A stretch of 64,000 bases of DNA from Bradyrhizobium sp. WSM3983 (GTDB lineage: Bacteria; Pseudomonadota; Alphaproteobacteria; Rhizobiales; Xanthobacteraceae), in the NCBI RefSeq assembly GCF_000473045.1, contig NZ_AXAY01000011.1:62001-126000 (forward strand). Direction: 5' to 3'. The notes beneath the pieces are model-generated. The model worked only from the letters and a program-made list of their open reading frames with translations, had not been told where the DNA came from and did not search any database. How positions within the stretch are numbered: position 1 is the stretch's first letter; every line of letters starts with the position of its first letter. Positions 25,366 through 34,764 of the stretch are shown piece after piece. Both the position numbers and the translations under genes were made by a program.

Positions 25366-26085
25366 GTGACGAATTCTGCGACCGGGCCGCTGCCCGCTTC
25401 CGTCCTCGAAGCGCTGGGCCGCTATGACACGCCGACGATCTGCAACGCCATGGAGATCGTGGCGCCCGAGCGCCGCCTGATCGGCTACACCACCAGGCAG
25501 CTGGTCTGCCCGTTCCCGGATCTGCCGCCGATCGTCGGCTACGCCCGCACCGTCGCGATCCGCTCGGTGTTGAAATCGTCGCTGCCCGCCGAAGAGCAGT
25601 CGAAGCGCCGCATCGAATATTACGAATATGTTGGCACCGGTCACGGGCCGCGGATCTCGGTGATCCAGGACATCGACGGCCCCGACGTCGGCTACGGCGC
25701 GTTCTGGGGCGAGGTGCAGAGCAACGTGCACAAGGCGCTCGGTTGCCTCGGCGTCATCACCGACGGCTCGATCCGCGACATTCCGCAATGGGCCCCGGGC
25801 TTCCAGGCGCTGGCCGGCTCGATCGGCCCGTCGCATGCGTGGGTGCATGCCGAGAGCTTTGGCGGCGAGGTGCGCGTCGCCGGCATGACCGTGAAGTCGG
25901 ATGATCTGATCCACGCCGACCAGCACGGCGCGATCATCATCCCGCTTGATGTCGCCGCGAAACTCCCCGAGGCCGCCGAGCTCTGCGGCCGCCGCGAGAC
26001 GCCGATCCTCGAGATCGCGCGCAGCCCGGACTTCTCGCTGGAGAAGCTGAAGGCCGCGCTGAAGCGCTCGGCGGAGATTCACTGA
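25366..26085 (+). CDS. RraA-like protein / aldolase-type family
   Basis: A 239-residue protein with the RraA/HMG-aldolase signature: YDTPTICNAMEIVAPE at the N-terminus, GYGAFWGEVQSNVHKALG, the metal-binding GVITDGSIRDIPQ and HADQHGAIIIP. The family includes 4-hydroxy-4-methyl-2-oxoglutarate/oxaloacetate aldolases and RNase E inhibitors. The Arg-Asp pair in IRDI is the one used by the aldolases, so a pyruvate-releasing or decarboxylating aldolase is plausible. The start is GTG 25366. The reaction is not certain. Confidence 0.8.
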   Translation: MTNSATGPLPASVLEALGRYDTPTICNAMEIVAPERRLIGYTTRQLVCPFPDLPPIVGYARTVAIRSVLKSSLPAEEQSKRRIEYYEYVGTGHGPRISVIQDIDGPDVGYGAFWGEVQSNVHKALGCLGVITDGSIRDIPQWAPGFQALAGSIGPSHAWVHAESFGGEVRVAGMTVKSDDLIHADQHGAIIIPLDVAAKLPEAAELCGRRETPILEIARSPDFSLEKLKAALKRSAEIH

Positions 26086-26094
26086 GGTTTCCTA

Positions 26095-26130
26095 CACCTC
26101 TCCCCCGAGGGGACCCCGGAGGGAGAGGTG
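26095..26130. repeat. Palindromic intergenic repeat
   Basis: CACCTCTCCC (26095-26104) pairs perfectly with GGGAGAGGTG (26121-26130) across a 16-base loop. This resembles a dispersed bradyrhizobial repeat family and may act as a stabiliser or terminator for the RraA-like gene. Confidence 0.7.
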
Positions 26131-26178
26131 GAACGACAACGTAGATGCAGTTCGCTTCCAAATCGACGGAGTGACGCC

Positions 26179-27003
26179 ATGGACATGGCCGGCAAGACTG
26201 TGCTGATCACCGGTTCGACCGATGGTGTCGGGCGCTATGTTGCAACCCGCCTTGCTGGCGAAGGCGCGAAGGTTCTGATCCACGGTCGCGATGCGGCGCG
26301 GGCAAAAGCGCTGATCGACGAGATCGTGAAGGCCGGCCACATGGCGCCGACCTTCTATCAGGCTGATCTGTCGTCGATGGCTGGCACGCGCGAGCTCGCC
26401 GCGGTCGTGACGCGGGATCATCAACGCCTCGATGTTTTCGTCAGCAATGCCGGCATCGGCTCGCAGAGCGATGGGCCGCAACGGCAGGAGAGCCGCGACG
26501 GTCACGAACTGCGCTTTGCCGTGAACTATCTCTCGGGGTTCCTGCTCGCCCATCTGCTGCTGCCGTTGTTGAAGGCCGGCGCGCCGTCGCGCATCGTCAA
26601 TGTCGCTTCGCTCGGCCAGCATCCGATCGATTTCGATGACGTCATGATCACGAAGGGCTACAGCGGCTCGCGCGCCTATGCGCAGAGCAAGCTGTCGCAG
26701 ATCATGTTCACGATCGATCTTGCTGAAGAGCTGAAGGGCGCGGGTGTCACCGTCAACGCGCTGCATCCGGCGACCTACATGAATACCACGATGGTGCGCG
26801 CCGGCGGCATCACGCCGATCTCGACCGTCGCGCAGGGCGGCTCGGCAATCCTGCATCTGGTCGAAGGCGACGACGTTGCCGGCAGCAGCGGCCTGTTCTT
26901 CAACGGCATGAACGAGGCGCGCGCCAATCCGCAGGCCTATGATTCCGATGCGCGCAGGCGCTTGCGTGCGCTCAGCCTGAGCCTGACAGGACTTTCTTCC
27001 TGA
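26179..27003 (+). CDS. Short-chain dehydrogenase/reductase
   Basis: A 274-residue SDR with the cofactor loop TGSTDGVGRYVA (TGxxxGxG), the NAG motif in VSNAGIG and the active-site YAQSK (Tyr-x3-Lys). The layout resembles retinol-dehydrogenase/WW-oxidoreductase-like SDRs. ATG 26179 follows CGGAG at a suitable spacing. The substrate is unknown. No partner gene is in the same operon. Confidence 0.9.
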   Translation: MDMAGKTVLITGSTDGVGRYVATRLAGEGAKVLIHGRDAARAKALIDEIVKAGHMAPTFYQADLSSMAGTRELAAVVTRDHQRLDVFVSNAGIGSQSDGPQRQESRDGHELRFAVNYLSGFLLAHLLLPLLKAGAPSRIVNVASLGQHPIDFDDVMITKGYSGSRAYAQSKLSQIMFTIDLAEELKGAGVTVNALHPATYMNTTMVRAGGITPISTVAQGGSAILHLVEGDDVAGSSGLFFNGMNEARANPQAYDSDARRRLRALSLSLTGLSS

Positions 27004-27216
27004 CGCGCCTCATTTATGGTTAGCAAAGCGTTGAGATTCATATCTCCGAACGACAAAGCCGCCGGCTTTTCGACGTGCCGCGCCGCTCCGTCGCACCTGC
27101 TGAACTTAACCTTTACGCGGCTTTAAGGGCGGCGCTCTAGGGTTTTCAACGCGGTCCGGGGTTGGACTGCGCCACCGGCCAGGATGGCCGCTGTTGCGTA
27201 CGCGTTGGAGTCTCCC
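27004..27216. other. Intergenic region upstream of motA
   Basis: A 213-bp gap. A half-site TTAACC at 27106-27111 lies in it, but there is no convincing full CtrA box. I see no gene. It must hold the motAB promoter. Confidence 0.5.
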
Positions 27217-27990
27217 ATGGATATCATGACGAGCGTCGGCCTCGTGGCGGGCATTATCGTCATCGCGGTGATGATGCTGCTGGGGGGCGATCTTCACATG
27301 TTCGTCTCCGAGCATGCGATGATCATCATCTTCGGCGGCTCGACCGCAGCGACCATGATCCGCTTTCCGCTCTCGGCGCTGATGCACGGCCTGCCGCTCG
27401 GCGCCAAGTTCGCCTTCACGATGAGCCGTCTGTCGGCGCACGATCTGGTCGACGAACTCGCCCGCATCGCCGAGATCGCCCGCAAGCAGGGCCCGGTGGG
27501 CCTCGAAAAAGTAGAGACCGACGAGCCATTCCTCGCCAAGGGCATCCGCTACGTCGCCGACGGCTACGACCTCGATTTCATCCGCGACAATCTCGAGCGC
27601 GACCGCGACAATTTCCTGATGCATCTGGACGAAGGCAGCAAGATCTACCGCGCCGTCGGCGACTGCGCCCCCGCCTTCGGCATGGTCGGCACGCTGATCG
27701 GCATGGTGCAGATGTTCGCCAACATGACCGATCCCTCCAAGCTCGGCCCGTTCATGGCGACCGCGCTGCTCGCGACGCTCTACGGCGCGCTGGTCGCCAA
27801 CCTGTTCTGCATCCCGATCGCCGACAAGCTGCATGGCAAGCTCCTGGACGAAGAGACCAACCGCACGCTGATCATCGACGGCATCCTGATGATCCGCGAC
27901 TCCAAGAGCCCGACGCTGGTGCGCGAAATGCTGCTGGCCTATCTGCCCGAGAAGCACCGCCACGCCGAAGGCGAGCCGGTCCCGGCCTGA
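27217..27990 (+). CDS. motA: Flagellar motor stator protein MotA
   Basis: A 257-residue MotA/PomA-type protein with four membrane helices that forms the proton channel of the flagellar stator with MotB. The third and fourth helices include PAFGMVGTLIGMVQMFANM and ATALLATLYGALVANLFCIP, the most conserved part of the family. The cytoplasmic loop holds charged residues (RIAEIARKQGPVGLEKVE). ATG 27217 follows GGAG; the in-frame start at 27184 has no such support. motB follows 22 bp downstream. Confidence 0.93.
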   Translation: MDIMTSVGLVAGIIVIAVMMLLGGDLHMFVSEHAMIIIFGGSTAATMIRFPLSALMHGLPLGAKFAFTMSRLSAHDLVDELARIAEIARKQGPVGLEKVETDEPFLAKGIRYVADGYDLDFIRDNLERDRDNFLMHLDEGSKIYRAVGDCAPAFGMVGTLIGMVQMFANMTDPSKLGPFMATALLATLYGALVANLFCIPIADKLHGKLLDEETNRTLIIDGILMIRDSKSPTLVREMLLAYLPEKHRHAEGEPVPA

Positions 27991-28012
27991 CGGTGGGTAT
28001 CGGATTTAGGTC

Positions 28013-28843
28013 ATGGCCAAGAAGAAACGCGGCGATGCACACGGAGGCGGTCACGGCTGGTTCGTGACCTTCGCCGACCTGATGGGCCTGATGATGAGCT
28101 TCTTCGTCATGCTCGTCGCCTTCTCGACCCAGGATGCCAACAAGCTGAAGGTCGTCGCAGGCTCGATGCGCGACGCCTTCGGCGTCCAGAGCGAGGCGCG
28201 CTATGCCGGCATCGTCGAGTCGGACGGCCTGCCGACCCGCCCGCGGCTGAAGAACGTCGACCACATCGAGCCGGAGGACGCCTCCAACACGCCGACGCCG
28301 GACCAGGAAGATCGCGACCGCACCTCGGGTGCGAAGATGAAGATCGATCGCAATTTTGCGCTTGCCGCCGCCTCGCTGCGCCAGGCGTTGCAGGACATGC
28401 CGGAACTGACCGAGATGTCCAAGCACATCATGTTCGAGGAGACCAAGCAGGGTCTCAACCTCGAGATCGTCGACCAGGACGGCCGCTCGATGTTCGCGGA
28501 CGGCTCCAAGGTACCTTACGACCGCACCCGCCGCCTGATCGAGAAGCTCGCGGTCCCGCTCAAGGCGACCCCTTTGCGCGTCTCCATCGCCGGCCACACC
28601 GCGGCCGGCTTCGTGCCGACCCGCAGCGATTACGGCGCCTTCGACCTGTCGGCCGACCGCGCCAATGCCGTGCGCCAGATCCTCGAGCGCGAGGGCCTGC
28701 CGCCGTCACATGTCTTCGCCGTCTCCGGCAAGGCGGACACCCAGCCGCTGTTCCCGGACGATCCCTCGCTGGCCGCGAACCGCCGCGTGACCATCACCTT
28801 GATGCGTGAAGATCCGCCGCTGCCGCCGAACTTGAAGCCTTAG
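28013..28843 (+). CDS. motB: Flagellar motor stator protein MotB
   Basis: A 276-residue protein with one N-terminal membrane helix, WFVTFADLMGLMMSFFVMLV, containing the conserved proton-binding Asp. The C-terminal OmpA-like peptidoglycan-binding domain (about residues 160-265) has LRVSIAGHTAA, YGAFDLSADRANAVRQIL and NRRVTITLM. It anchors the motor to the cell wall. It forms an operon with motA; no other flagellar genes are in the window. Confidence 0.93.
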   Translation: MAKKKRGDAHGGGHGWFVTFADLMGLMMSFFVMLVAFSTQDANKLKVVAGSMRDAFGVQSEARYAGIVESDGLPTRPRLKNVDHIEPEDASNTPTPDQEDRDRTSGAKMKIDRNFALAAASLRQALQDMPELTEMSKHIMFEETKQGLNLEIVDQDGRSMFADGSKVPYDRTRRLIEKLAVPLKATPLRVSIAGHTAAGFVPTRSDYGAFDLSADRANAVRQILEREGLPPSHVFAVSGKADTQPLFPDDPSLAANRRVTITLMREDPPLPPNLKP

Positions 28844-28918
28844 GGCATGATCCGGAAAAGTATGCAGCGGTTTTCCCTCGTGACAAACGCGGAACGCGTT
28901 TGCGCGGAGATCATGCCC
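28843..28918. repeat. GGGCATGATC palindromic repeat
   Basis: GGGCATGATC (28843-28852) pairs with GATCATGCCC (28909-28918). An inner hairpin AAACGCG-GAA-CGCGTTT spans 28885-28901. The GGGCATGATCCGGAAAAG start is a frequent bradyrhizobial intergenic repeat. It begins at the last base of the motB stop codon. Confidence 0.8.
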
Positions 28919-29101
28919 AAACTTTAAGGCCCTTGTGCTACCATCTTACCTGAGGCTATTCGTCGCGAAGGCGGCGAACGTGGCCCCGCCGTCACAGCAT
29001 CTGCCGCCGCGCCTGCTATGGTGGTGGGGCCGATTGACAGGCGCGCCGGAAGCGTCAAAAGGCGCCGGATCAATTCCAGGGACGGAGCGTTTTCCACCCT
29101 C

Positions 29102-31000
29102 ATGACGGCGAGCATCACATCGACCGAGACCCAGGAAGGGCCGGTCACCTCAGGTTTTTGGTCCCTCACGCTCGGGAGCATCGGTGTCGTGTTCGGCGAC
29201 ATCGGCACCTCGCCGCTCTATGCGTTCCACGAGGCAGTCAGAGGGGCAGCCCACGGCGAGCCGGCAACGCGGATCATGGTGCTTGGCGTGCTGTCGCTGA
29301 TCCTGTGGGCGCTGCTGATCGTCGTCACCGCCAAATACGTGCTGCTGCTGCTGCGCGCAGACAATAACGGGGAGGGTGGCACGCTCTCGCTGATGGCGCT
29401 CGGCCAACGGGCGCTGGGGCGGCGGAGCTGGTTCCTGCTCGCGCTCGGCGTGGTCGGCGCCTCGATGTTCATCGGCGATTCCATGATCACGCCGGCGATC
29501 TCGGTGTTGTCGGCGGTCGACGGCCTCAAGCTCGCGACGCCCGCGTTCGAGCACTATGTCGTGCCGCTCACGGTGCTGATCCTGGTGCTGCTGTTCGCGG
29601 TCCAGAGCAAGGGGACCGCGCTGGTGGCCTCGGCCTTCGGGCCGGTGATGGTGGTCTGGTTTACGGTTCTGGCGGTGCTGGGCGTCATTCACATCGCCGA
29701 CGATCCGTCGGTGCTGGCCGCGATCAATCCCTATTATGCGTTCCAATTCCTGCTGTCGCACGGCACGATCGGTCTGGTGACACTCGGCGCGGTCTTCCTC
29801 GCCGTGACTGGTGGCGAGGCGCTCTATGCCGACCTCGGCCATTTCGGCCGCAAGCCGATCCAGTCGGCCTGGATGTTTTTCGTGCTGCCGGCGCTGCTGA
29901 TCAACTATTTCGGGCAGGGCGCGCTGGTGCTGTCCGACCCGAGCGCGATCGAGCACTCGTTCTATCGCATGGTGCCCGAGCATCTGGTGCTACCGCTGGT
30001 CGGGCTTGCAACTGCAGCCACCGTCATCGCCAGCCAGGCGGTGATCACCGGCGCCTATTCGCTGGTCTATCAGGCGGTGCAGCTTGGCCTCCTGCCGCGC
30101 TTCGAGGTGCGCTACACCTCCGAGGCCCATGCCGGCCAGATCTATCTGCCGCGCGTCAACCGGCTGCTGCTGATCGGCGTGATGCTGCTGGTGCTGTTGT
30201 TCCACACGCCCAGCAATCTGGCTTCGGCCTATGGCATTGCGGTCTCCACCACCATGGTCGCCGACGGCATCATGGGCTTCGTGGTGATCTGGAAATTGTG
30301 GAACTGGAAGGCCGCGACCGCTGCGGTCGTCATCCTGCCTTTCGTCATGGTGGACATGACCTTCTTCAGCGCCAACCTGCTCAAGCTGCTCGAAGGCGCC
30401 TGGGTGCCGCTGCTGTTCGGTGCGGCGATGGCGGGGACGATCTGGACCTGGCGGCGCGGCTCGGGGATCCTGATCCAGAAGACACGCCGGATCGAGGTGC
30501 CGCTGGACGATCTGATCCGCACCCTGGAGAAGCGGCCGCCGCACATCGTCAAGGGCACGGCGGTGTTTTTGACCAGCGATCCCGCCTTCGTGCCGACCGC
30601 GCTCCTGCACAATCTCAAGCACAACAAGGTGCTGCACGAGCACAATGTGATTCTGACCATCGAAACCGCACACACGCCGCGGGTCGATCTCTCCGAGCGC
30701 TTCAAGATGGAGAAGATCAGCGAGAAGTTCTCCAAGGTCCGCTTGCGCTTCGGCTTCATGGAGCAGCCGAACGTGCCCAAGGCGCTCGCGATCGCGCGCA
30801 AGCAGGGCTGGCAGTTCGACATCATGTCGACGTCGTTCTTCGTGTCGCGGCGCTCGCTGAAGGCCTCGGCGCAGTCGGGCATGCCGCTCTGGCAGGACCA
30901 CCTGTTTATCGCGCTCAGCCGGTCCGCCAACGACGCCACCGACTATTTTCAGATTCCGACCGGGCGGGTGGTTGAAGTCGGAACCCAGGTCACCATTTGA
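29102..31000 (+). CDS. kup: Kup-family potassium uptake permease (first copy)
   Basis: A 632-residue membrane protein with about 12 helices and a hydrophilic C-terminal domain. The family signature GSIGVVFGDIGTSPLYAF is at the N-terminus, with LRADNNGEGGTLSLMAL and ADLGHFGRKPIQ following. Kup proteins co-transport K+ and H+ at low external K+. ATG 29102 is preferred because similarity starts soon after; the longer frame from 29018 has no clear ribosome-binding site. A second Kup gene follows in tandem. Confidence 0.93.
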   Translation: MTASITSTETQEGPVTSGFWSLTLGSIGVVFGDIGTSPLYAFHEAVRGAAHGEPATRIMVLGVLSLILWALLIVVTAKYVLLLLRADNNGEGGTLSLMALGQRALGRRSWFLLALGVVGASMFIGDSMITPAISVLSAVDGLKLATPAFEHYVVPLTVLILVLLFAVQSKGTALVASAFGPVMVVWFTVLAVLGVIHIADDPSVLAAINPYYAFQFLLSHGTIGLVTLGAVFLAVTGGEALYADLGHFGRKPIQSAWMFFVLPALLINYFGQGALVLSDPSAIEHSFYRMVPEHLVLPLVGLATAATVIASQAVITGAYSLVYQAVQLGLLPRFEVRYTSEAHAGQIYLPRVNRLLLIGVMLLVLLFHTPSNLASAYGIAVSTTMVADGIMGFVVIWKLWNWKAATAAVVILPFVMVDMTFFSANLLKLLEGAWVPLLFGAAMAGTIWTWRRGSGILIQKTRRIEVPLDDLIRTLEKRPPHIVKGTAVFLTSDPAFVPTALLHNLKHNKVLHEHNVILTIETAHTPRVDLSERFKMEKISEKFSKVRLRFGFMEQPNVPKALAIARKQGWQFDIMSTSFFVSRRSLKASAQSGMPLWQDHLFIALSRSANDATDYFQIPTGRVVEVGTQVTI

Positions 31001-31155
31001 ACCTTCCATCGGGACGCAATTGCGGACCCATGCGGATTTTGCATGCCAAGGGCCCAAAATCGGGCTAGGCTATGCCATCAGCGCAGGACTATAAGCCGCG
31101 CGCGCTCCTCCGCCATTGTGCAGTGAAGCATTTTTAGAGGCCACCAGGCTCTCCC

Positions 31156-33084
31156 ATGACAAGTGACGTAGCAGTTCCCGCCCCGGAAACGGCGGCGGCC
31201 AATGGGCATGGCGATGCCCACACGACCGCCGGTTTCGGTGCGCTGACGCTCGGTAGCATCGGCGTGGTCTATGGCGACATCGGCACCAGCCCGCTCTACG
31301 CGTTCCGCGAGGCGGTGACCGCGGCTTCAGGCGCCGAGGGGACGCCGACGACGGCGGCGATCCTTGGCGTGGTCTCCCTGATCTTGTGGGCACTCATCGT
31401 CGTGGTGACGCTCAAATACGTCGTGATCCTGCTCCGCGCCGACAACAACGGTGAGGGGGGCACGCTCGCGCTGATGGCACTGGCCCAGCGCGCAGTCGGC
31501 ACCGGCGGGGCGACCATCGTCCTGCTCGGCATCATCTCCGGCGCCTTGTTCTACGGCGATGCCGTGATCACGCCGGCGCTGTCGGTGCTGTCGGCGGTGG
31601 AAGGCATGAAGGACGTCACTGCGACGTTCGAGCCTTACGTCGTGCCGCTGACGGTGGTGATCCTGGTCGTCCTGTTCGCCGTGCAATCGCGCGGCACCGC
31701 CCGCGTCGCGGCCTTCTTCGGCCCGGTGATGTGCGTCTGGTTCGCCGTGATTGCGGTGGCGGCGGTCCATCCAATCATCCAGCAGCCGCAAGTTCTGTTC
31801 GCTTTGAACCCGCTGTACGCGGTGTCCTTCATGCTCCACCACGGCATCATCGGCTTCGTGACGCTGGGTGCCGTGTTTCTGGCGGTCACCGGCGCCGAGG
31901 CGCTCTATGCCGACCTCGGCCATTTCGGCAAGCGGCCGATCCAGACCGCCTGGATGTTCATCGTGCTGCCCTCGCTGGCGTTGAACTATCTGGGGCAGGG
32001 CGCTCTGGTGCTCGGCGATCCCGGCGCGATCGAGAGCCCGTTCTTCCAGTTGTTTCCGCAAGGCTGGTTCCGTGGCGGCATGGTCGTGCTCGCCACCGCC
32101 GCCACCGTCATCGCCAGCCAGGCGGTCATCACCGGCGCCTATTCGCTCACGCGTCAGGCGATCCAGCTCGGCCTGCTGCCGCGCTTCGAAATTCGCCATA
32201 CGTCCGAAGCCCATTCCGGCCAGATCTTCATCCCGCGCATCAACCAGCTGCTGCTGGTCGCGGTGATGCTACTGGTGCTCTTGTTCCGCTCCTCCAGTGC
32301 GCTGGCCTCCGCCTACGGCATCTCCGTCACCGGCACCATGGTGGTTACGGCGATGATGGGCTTCGTCGTGATCTGGAAGGTCTGGCGGTGGTCGCCGCTC
32401 GCCGCTGCCGCCTTGATCGCGCCGTTCCTGTTCCTCGACCTGACCTTCCTGGCCGCCAATTTGCTCAAGGTGTTCGAGGGCGGCTGGGTGCCGCTGGCGC
32501 TCGGCGCCCTCATGATCCTCCTGATGTACACTTGGCGGCGCGGCAGCCGGCTCTTGTTCGAGAAGTCGCGCAAGCTCGAATTCCCGCTCGCCGACCTCGT
32601 GGCGATGCTGGAGAAACGGCCGCCGCAACGGGTGCCCGGAACGGCCGTGTTCCTGACCAGCGATCCCCTGAGCGCGCCGACCGCGCTGATGCATAGTCTG
32701 AAACACTACAAAGTGCTTCACGAGAAGAATGTCATTCTCACCATCGAGACCGCGCAGACCCCGCGCATCGATCCGGCCGAGCGCGTGAAGCTGGAGCAGA
32801 TCAGCCCGACCTTCTCCAAGGTGACGCTGAAGTTCGGCTTCATGGAATCGCCCAACGTGCCGAAGGCGCTGGCCATCGCGCGCAAGCTCGGCTGGCAGTT
32901 CGACATCATGTCGACCTCGTTCTTCCTGTCGCGCAGGGCGCTCAAGCCCGCCGCCCATTCGGGTATGCCGCGCTGGCAGGATAGGCTGTTCATCTCGCTC
33001 AGCCGCTCCGCCAACGATGCCACCGACTATTTCCAGATCCCGAGCGGCCGCGTGGTCGAGGTCGGCACGCAGGTCACGATCTGA
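31156..33084 (+). CDS. kup: Kup-family potassium uptake permease (second copy)
   Basis: A 642-residue paralogue of the preceding gene, roughly two-thirds identical by eye and almost identical at the C-terminus (FQIPSGRVVEVGTQVTI). GSIGVVYGDIGTSPLYAF, LRADNNGEGGTLALMAL and ADLGHFGKRPIQ are present. The N-terminal tail is longer and Ala-rich. The gap between the copies is 155 bp, so it may have its own promoter. Tandem kup genes are known from bradyrhizobia; the two copies may differ in affinity or regulation. Confidence 0.93.
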   Translation: MTSDVAVPAPETAAANGHGDAHTTAGFGALTLGSIGVVYGDIGTSPLYAFREAVTAASGAEGTPTTAAILGVVSLILWALIVVVTLKYVVILLRADNNGEGGTLALMALAQRAVGTGGATIVLLGIISGALFYGDAVITPALSVLSAVEGMKDVTATFEPYVVPLTVVILVVLFAVQSRGTARVAAFFGPVMCVWFAVIAVAAVHPIIQQPQVLFALNPLYAVSFMLHHGIIGFVTLGAVFLAVTGAEALYADLGHFGKRPIQTAWMFIVLPSLALNYLGQGALVLGDPGAIESPFFQLFPQGWFRGGMVVLATAATVIASQAVITGAYSLTRQAIQLGLLPRFEIRHTSEAHSGQIFIPRINQLLLVAVMLLVLLFRSSSALASAYGISVTGTMVVTAMMGFVVIWKVWRWSPLAAAALIAPFLFLDLTFLAANLLKVFEGGWVPLALGALMILLMYTWRRGSRLLFEKSRKLEFPLADLVAMLEKRPPQRVPGTAVFLTSDPLSAPTALMHSLKHYKVLHEKNVILTIETAQTPRIDPAERVKLEQISPTFSKVTLKFGFMESPNVPKALAIARKLGWQFDIMSTSFFLSRRALKPAAHSGMPRWQDRLFISLSRSANDATDYFQIPSGRVVEVGTQVTI

Positions 33085-33242
33085 TCCTCCGTTTGAAGGT
33101 CGCACTTCAAGTCGCTGCGATTTAGCTTTAACTTGCGCAAGGCAGCTCAAGCCGTTGTAGCGCTTGATTTTCGCATGCCAAGAGGCGAGGTTGCCGCCCG
33201 CCGGGATCGCCCGGAAAGCGCCCCGCGACGTTGGAGGATGAT

Positions 33243-33569
33243 GTGGCAAATCAAGTACAGGATCTGACCCCCGAGGAGGTTTCCAAGGGTGTCGCGGAAG
33301 GGCGCTATCTGCTCGTCGACGTCCGTGAGCCGAACGAGGTCGAGGCGGAGGCTTATCCTTACGGCGTGGTCGTGCCGCTCTCGACCTTCGACCCCAAGGC
33401 GATCCCCGATCCGCAAGGCAAGGAGGTCGTGTTCGCCTGCCGCTCGGGCAAGCGCTCGGTGACCGCCTCGCTCGCCGCCCAGGCCGCGGGCCTGCCTTAC
33501 GACAAGCATCTGGCCGGCGGCATGCTCGGCTGGAAGGCGGCGGGTCTTCCCAGCAAGGTCGGTGGCTGA
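33243..33569 (+). CDS. Rhodanese-like sulfurtransferase
   Basis: A 108-residue single rhodanese domain with YLLVDVREPNEVEAEAYP and the catalytic Cys loop FACRSGKRSV. It can transfer sulfane sulfur, for example from thiosulfate or persulfide, in the cytoplasm. The start is GTG 33243, preceded by GGAGG at a good distance; the upstream TTG at 33231 lies before that ribosome-binding site. The stop overlaps the possible GTG of the aminotransferase frame, so the two genes are probably coupled. Confidence 0.9.
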   Translation: MANQVQDLTPEEVSKGVAEGRYLLVDVREPNEVEAEAYPYGVVVPLSTFDPKAIPDPQGKEVVFACRSGKRSVTASLAAQAAGLPYDKHLAGGMLGWKAAGLPSKVGG

Positions 33570-33576
33570 CCCGGCG

Positions 33577-34758
33577 ATGACGACCAAGAGCTCTTCGCTG
33601 AACAGGGTCTTCGCCGACCTTCCCGTCACCATCTTCGAGGCGATGTCGCAGGCCGCGCGCGACAACAACGCCATCAATCTCGGCCAGGGCTTTCCTGACG
33701 ATCCCGGTCCGGACGACATTCGCCGCGCCGCCGCCGACGCCTCGCTCAACGGCTACAACCAGTATCCGTCGATGATGGGCATCCCTGAACTGCGCCAGGC
33801 GATCGCGACCCATTACGGCCATTGGCACAACCTCAAGCTCGATCCGATGAGCGAGGTGATGGTGACCTCGGGCGGCACCGAGGCGCTGACCTCGGCGATC
33901 CTGTCGTTGGTGCAGCCCGGCGACGAGGTGGTCTGCTTCCAGCCGGTCTATGATTCCTACCTGCCGATCATCCGCCAGGCCGGCGGCATTCCGCGCCTGG
34001 TGCGGCTCGAGCCGCCGGGCTGGCGGCTGAATGAGGACATGCTGAAAAGCGTCTTCAATTCAAAGACCAAGGCGGTGCTGTTCAACAACCCCTTGAATCC
34101 CTCCGCGGTGGTCTATCCGCGCGAGGACCTCGAATTGCTCGCGCGCTACTGCCAGGAATTCGACGTCATCGCGATCTGCGACGAGGTCTGGGAGCACGTC
34201 ACCTTCGACGAGCACAAGCACATCCCGCTGATCACCATCCCCGGCATGCGCGAGCGCACCATCAAGGTCGGCTCGGCCGGCAAGATCTTCTCGCTGACCG
34301 GCTGGAAGATCGGCTTCGTCTGCGCCGCGCCGCCGCTGTTGCGCGTCGCCGCCAAGGTGCACCAGTTCCTGACCTTCACCACCGCGCCGAACCTCCAGGC
34401 CGCCGTCGCCTACGGCCTCGGCAAGCCGGACGAGTACTTCCTGTCGATGCGCAAGGATCTGACGCGGAGCAGGGACCGCCTGACCAAGGGACTGGAGAGC
34501 CTGGGCTTCCCCGTGCTGAAGTCGCAGGGCACCTACTTCCTCACCGTCGACCTGTCGCCGCTCGGGCTCAACGAGAGCGATGCCGAGTTCTGCTGGCGGA
34601 TCGTGAAAGACTACAAGGTCGCGGCGATCCCGGTCTCGGCGTTCTACGAGCAGGACCCGGTGACCTCGGTGGTCCGCTTCTGCTTTGCCAAGAAGGACCA
34701 GACGCTCGACACCGCGCTGGAGCGGCTGTCGGACGCGATACGCGGGCGCATGAGGTAG
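33577..34758 (+). CDS. PLP-dependent class I/II aminotransferase
   Basis: A 393-residue fold-type I aminotransferase. The signature parts are INLGQGFPDDPGPDDI at the N-terminus, VTSGGTEALTSAI, NNPLNPSAVVY, ICDEVWEHVTFD (Asp to the pyridine N) and the PLP-binding Lys of SAGKIFSLTGWKIGF. The closest named groups are methionine- or kynurenine-type aminotransferases. ATG 33577 is used; GTG 33562 is in frame but overlaps the rhodanese stop. It is followed 6 bp later by a polyamine-binding protein gene, which may indicate a role with amines or amino acids. Confidence 0.9.
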   Translation: MTTKSSSLNRVFADLPVTIFEAMSQAARDNNAINLGQGFPDDPGPDDIRRAAADASLNGYNQYPSMMGIPELRQAIATHYGHWHNLKLDPMSEVMVTSGGTEALTSAILSLVQPGDEVVCFQPVYDSYLPIIRQAGGIPRLVRLEPPGWRLNEDMLKSVFNSKTKAVLFNNPLNPSAVVYPREDLELLARYCQEFDVIAICDEVWEHVTFDEHKHIPLITIPGMRERTIKVGSAGKIFSLTGWKIGFVCAAPPLLRVAAKVHQFLTFTTAPNLQAAVAYGLGKPDEYFLSMRKDLTRSRDRLTKGLESLGFPVLKSQGTYFLTVDLSPLGLNESDAEFCWRIVKDYKVAAIPVSAFYEQDPVTSVVRFCFAKKDQTLDTALERLSDAIRGRMR

Positions 34759-34764
34759 ACCGAG

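Noticed and set aside
27106..27111. TTAACC half-site upstream of motA as a CtrA box
   Set aside because: A second half-site with the required 7-bp spacing is missing.
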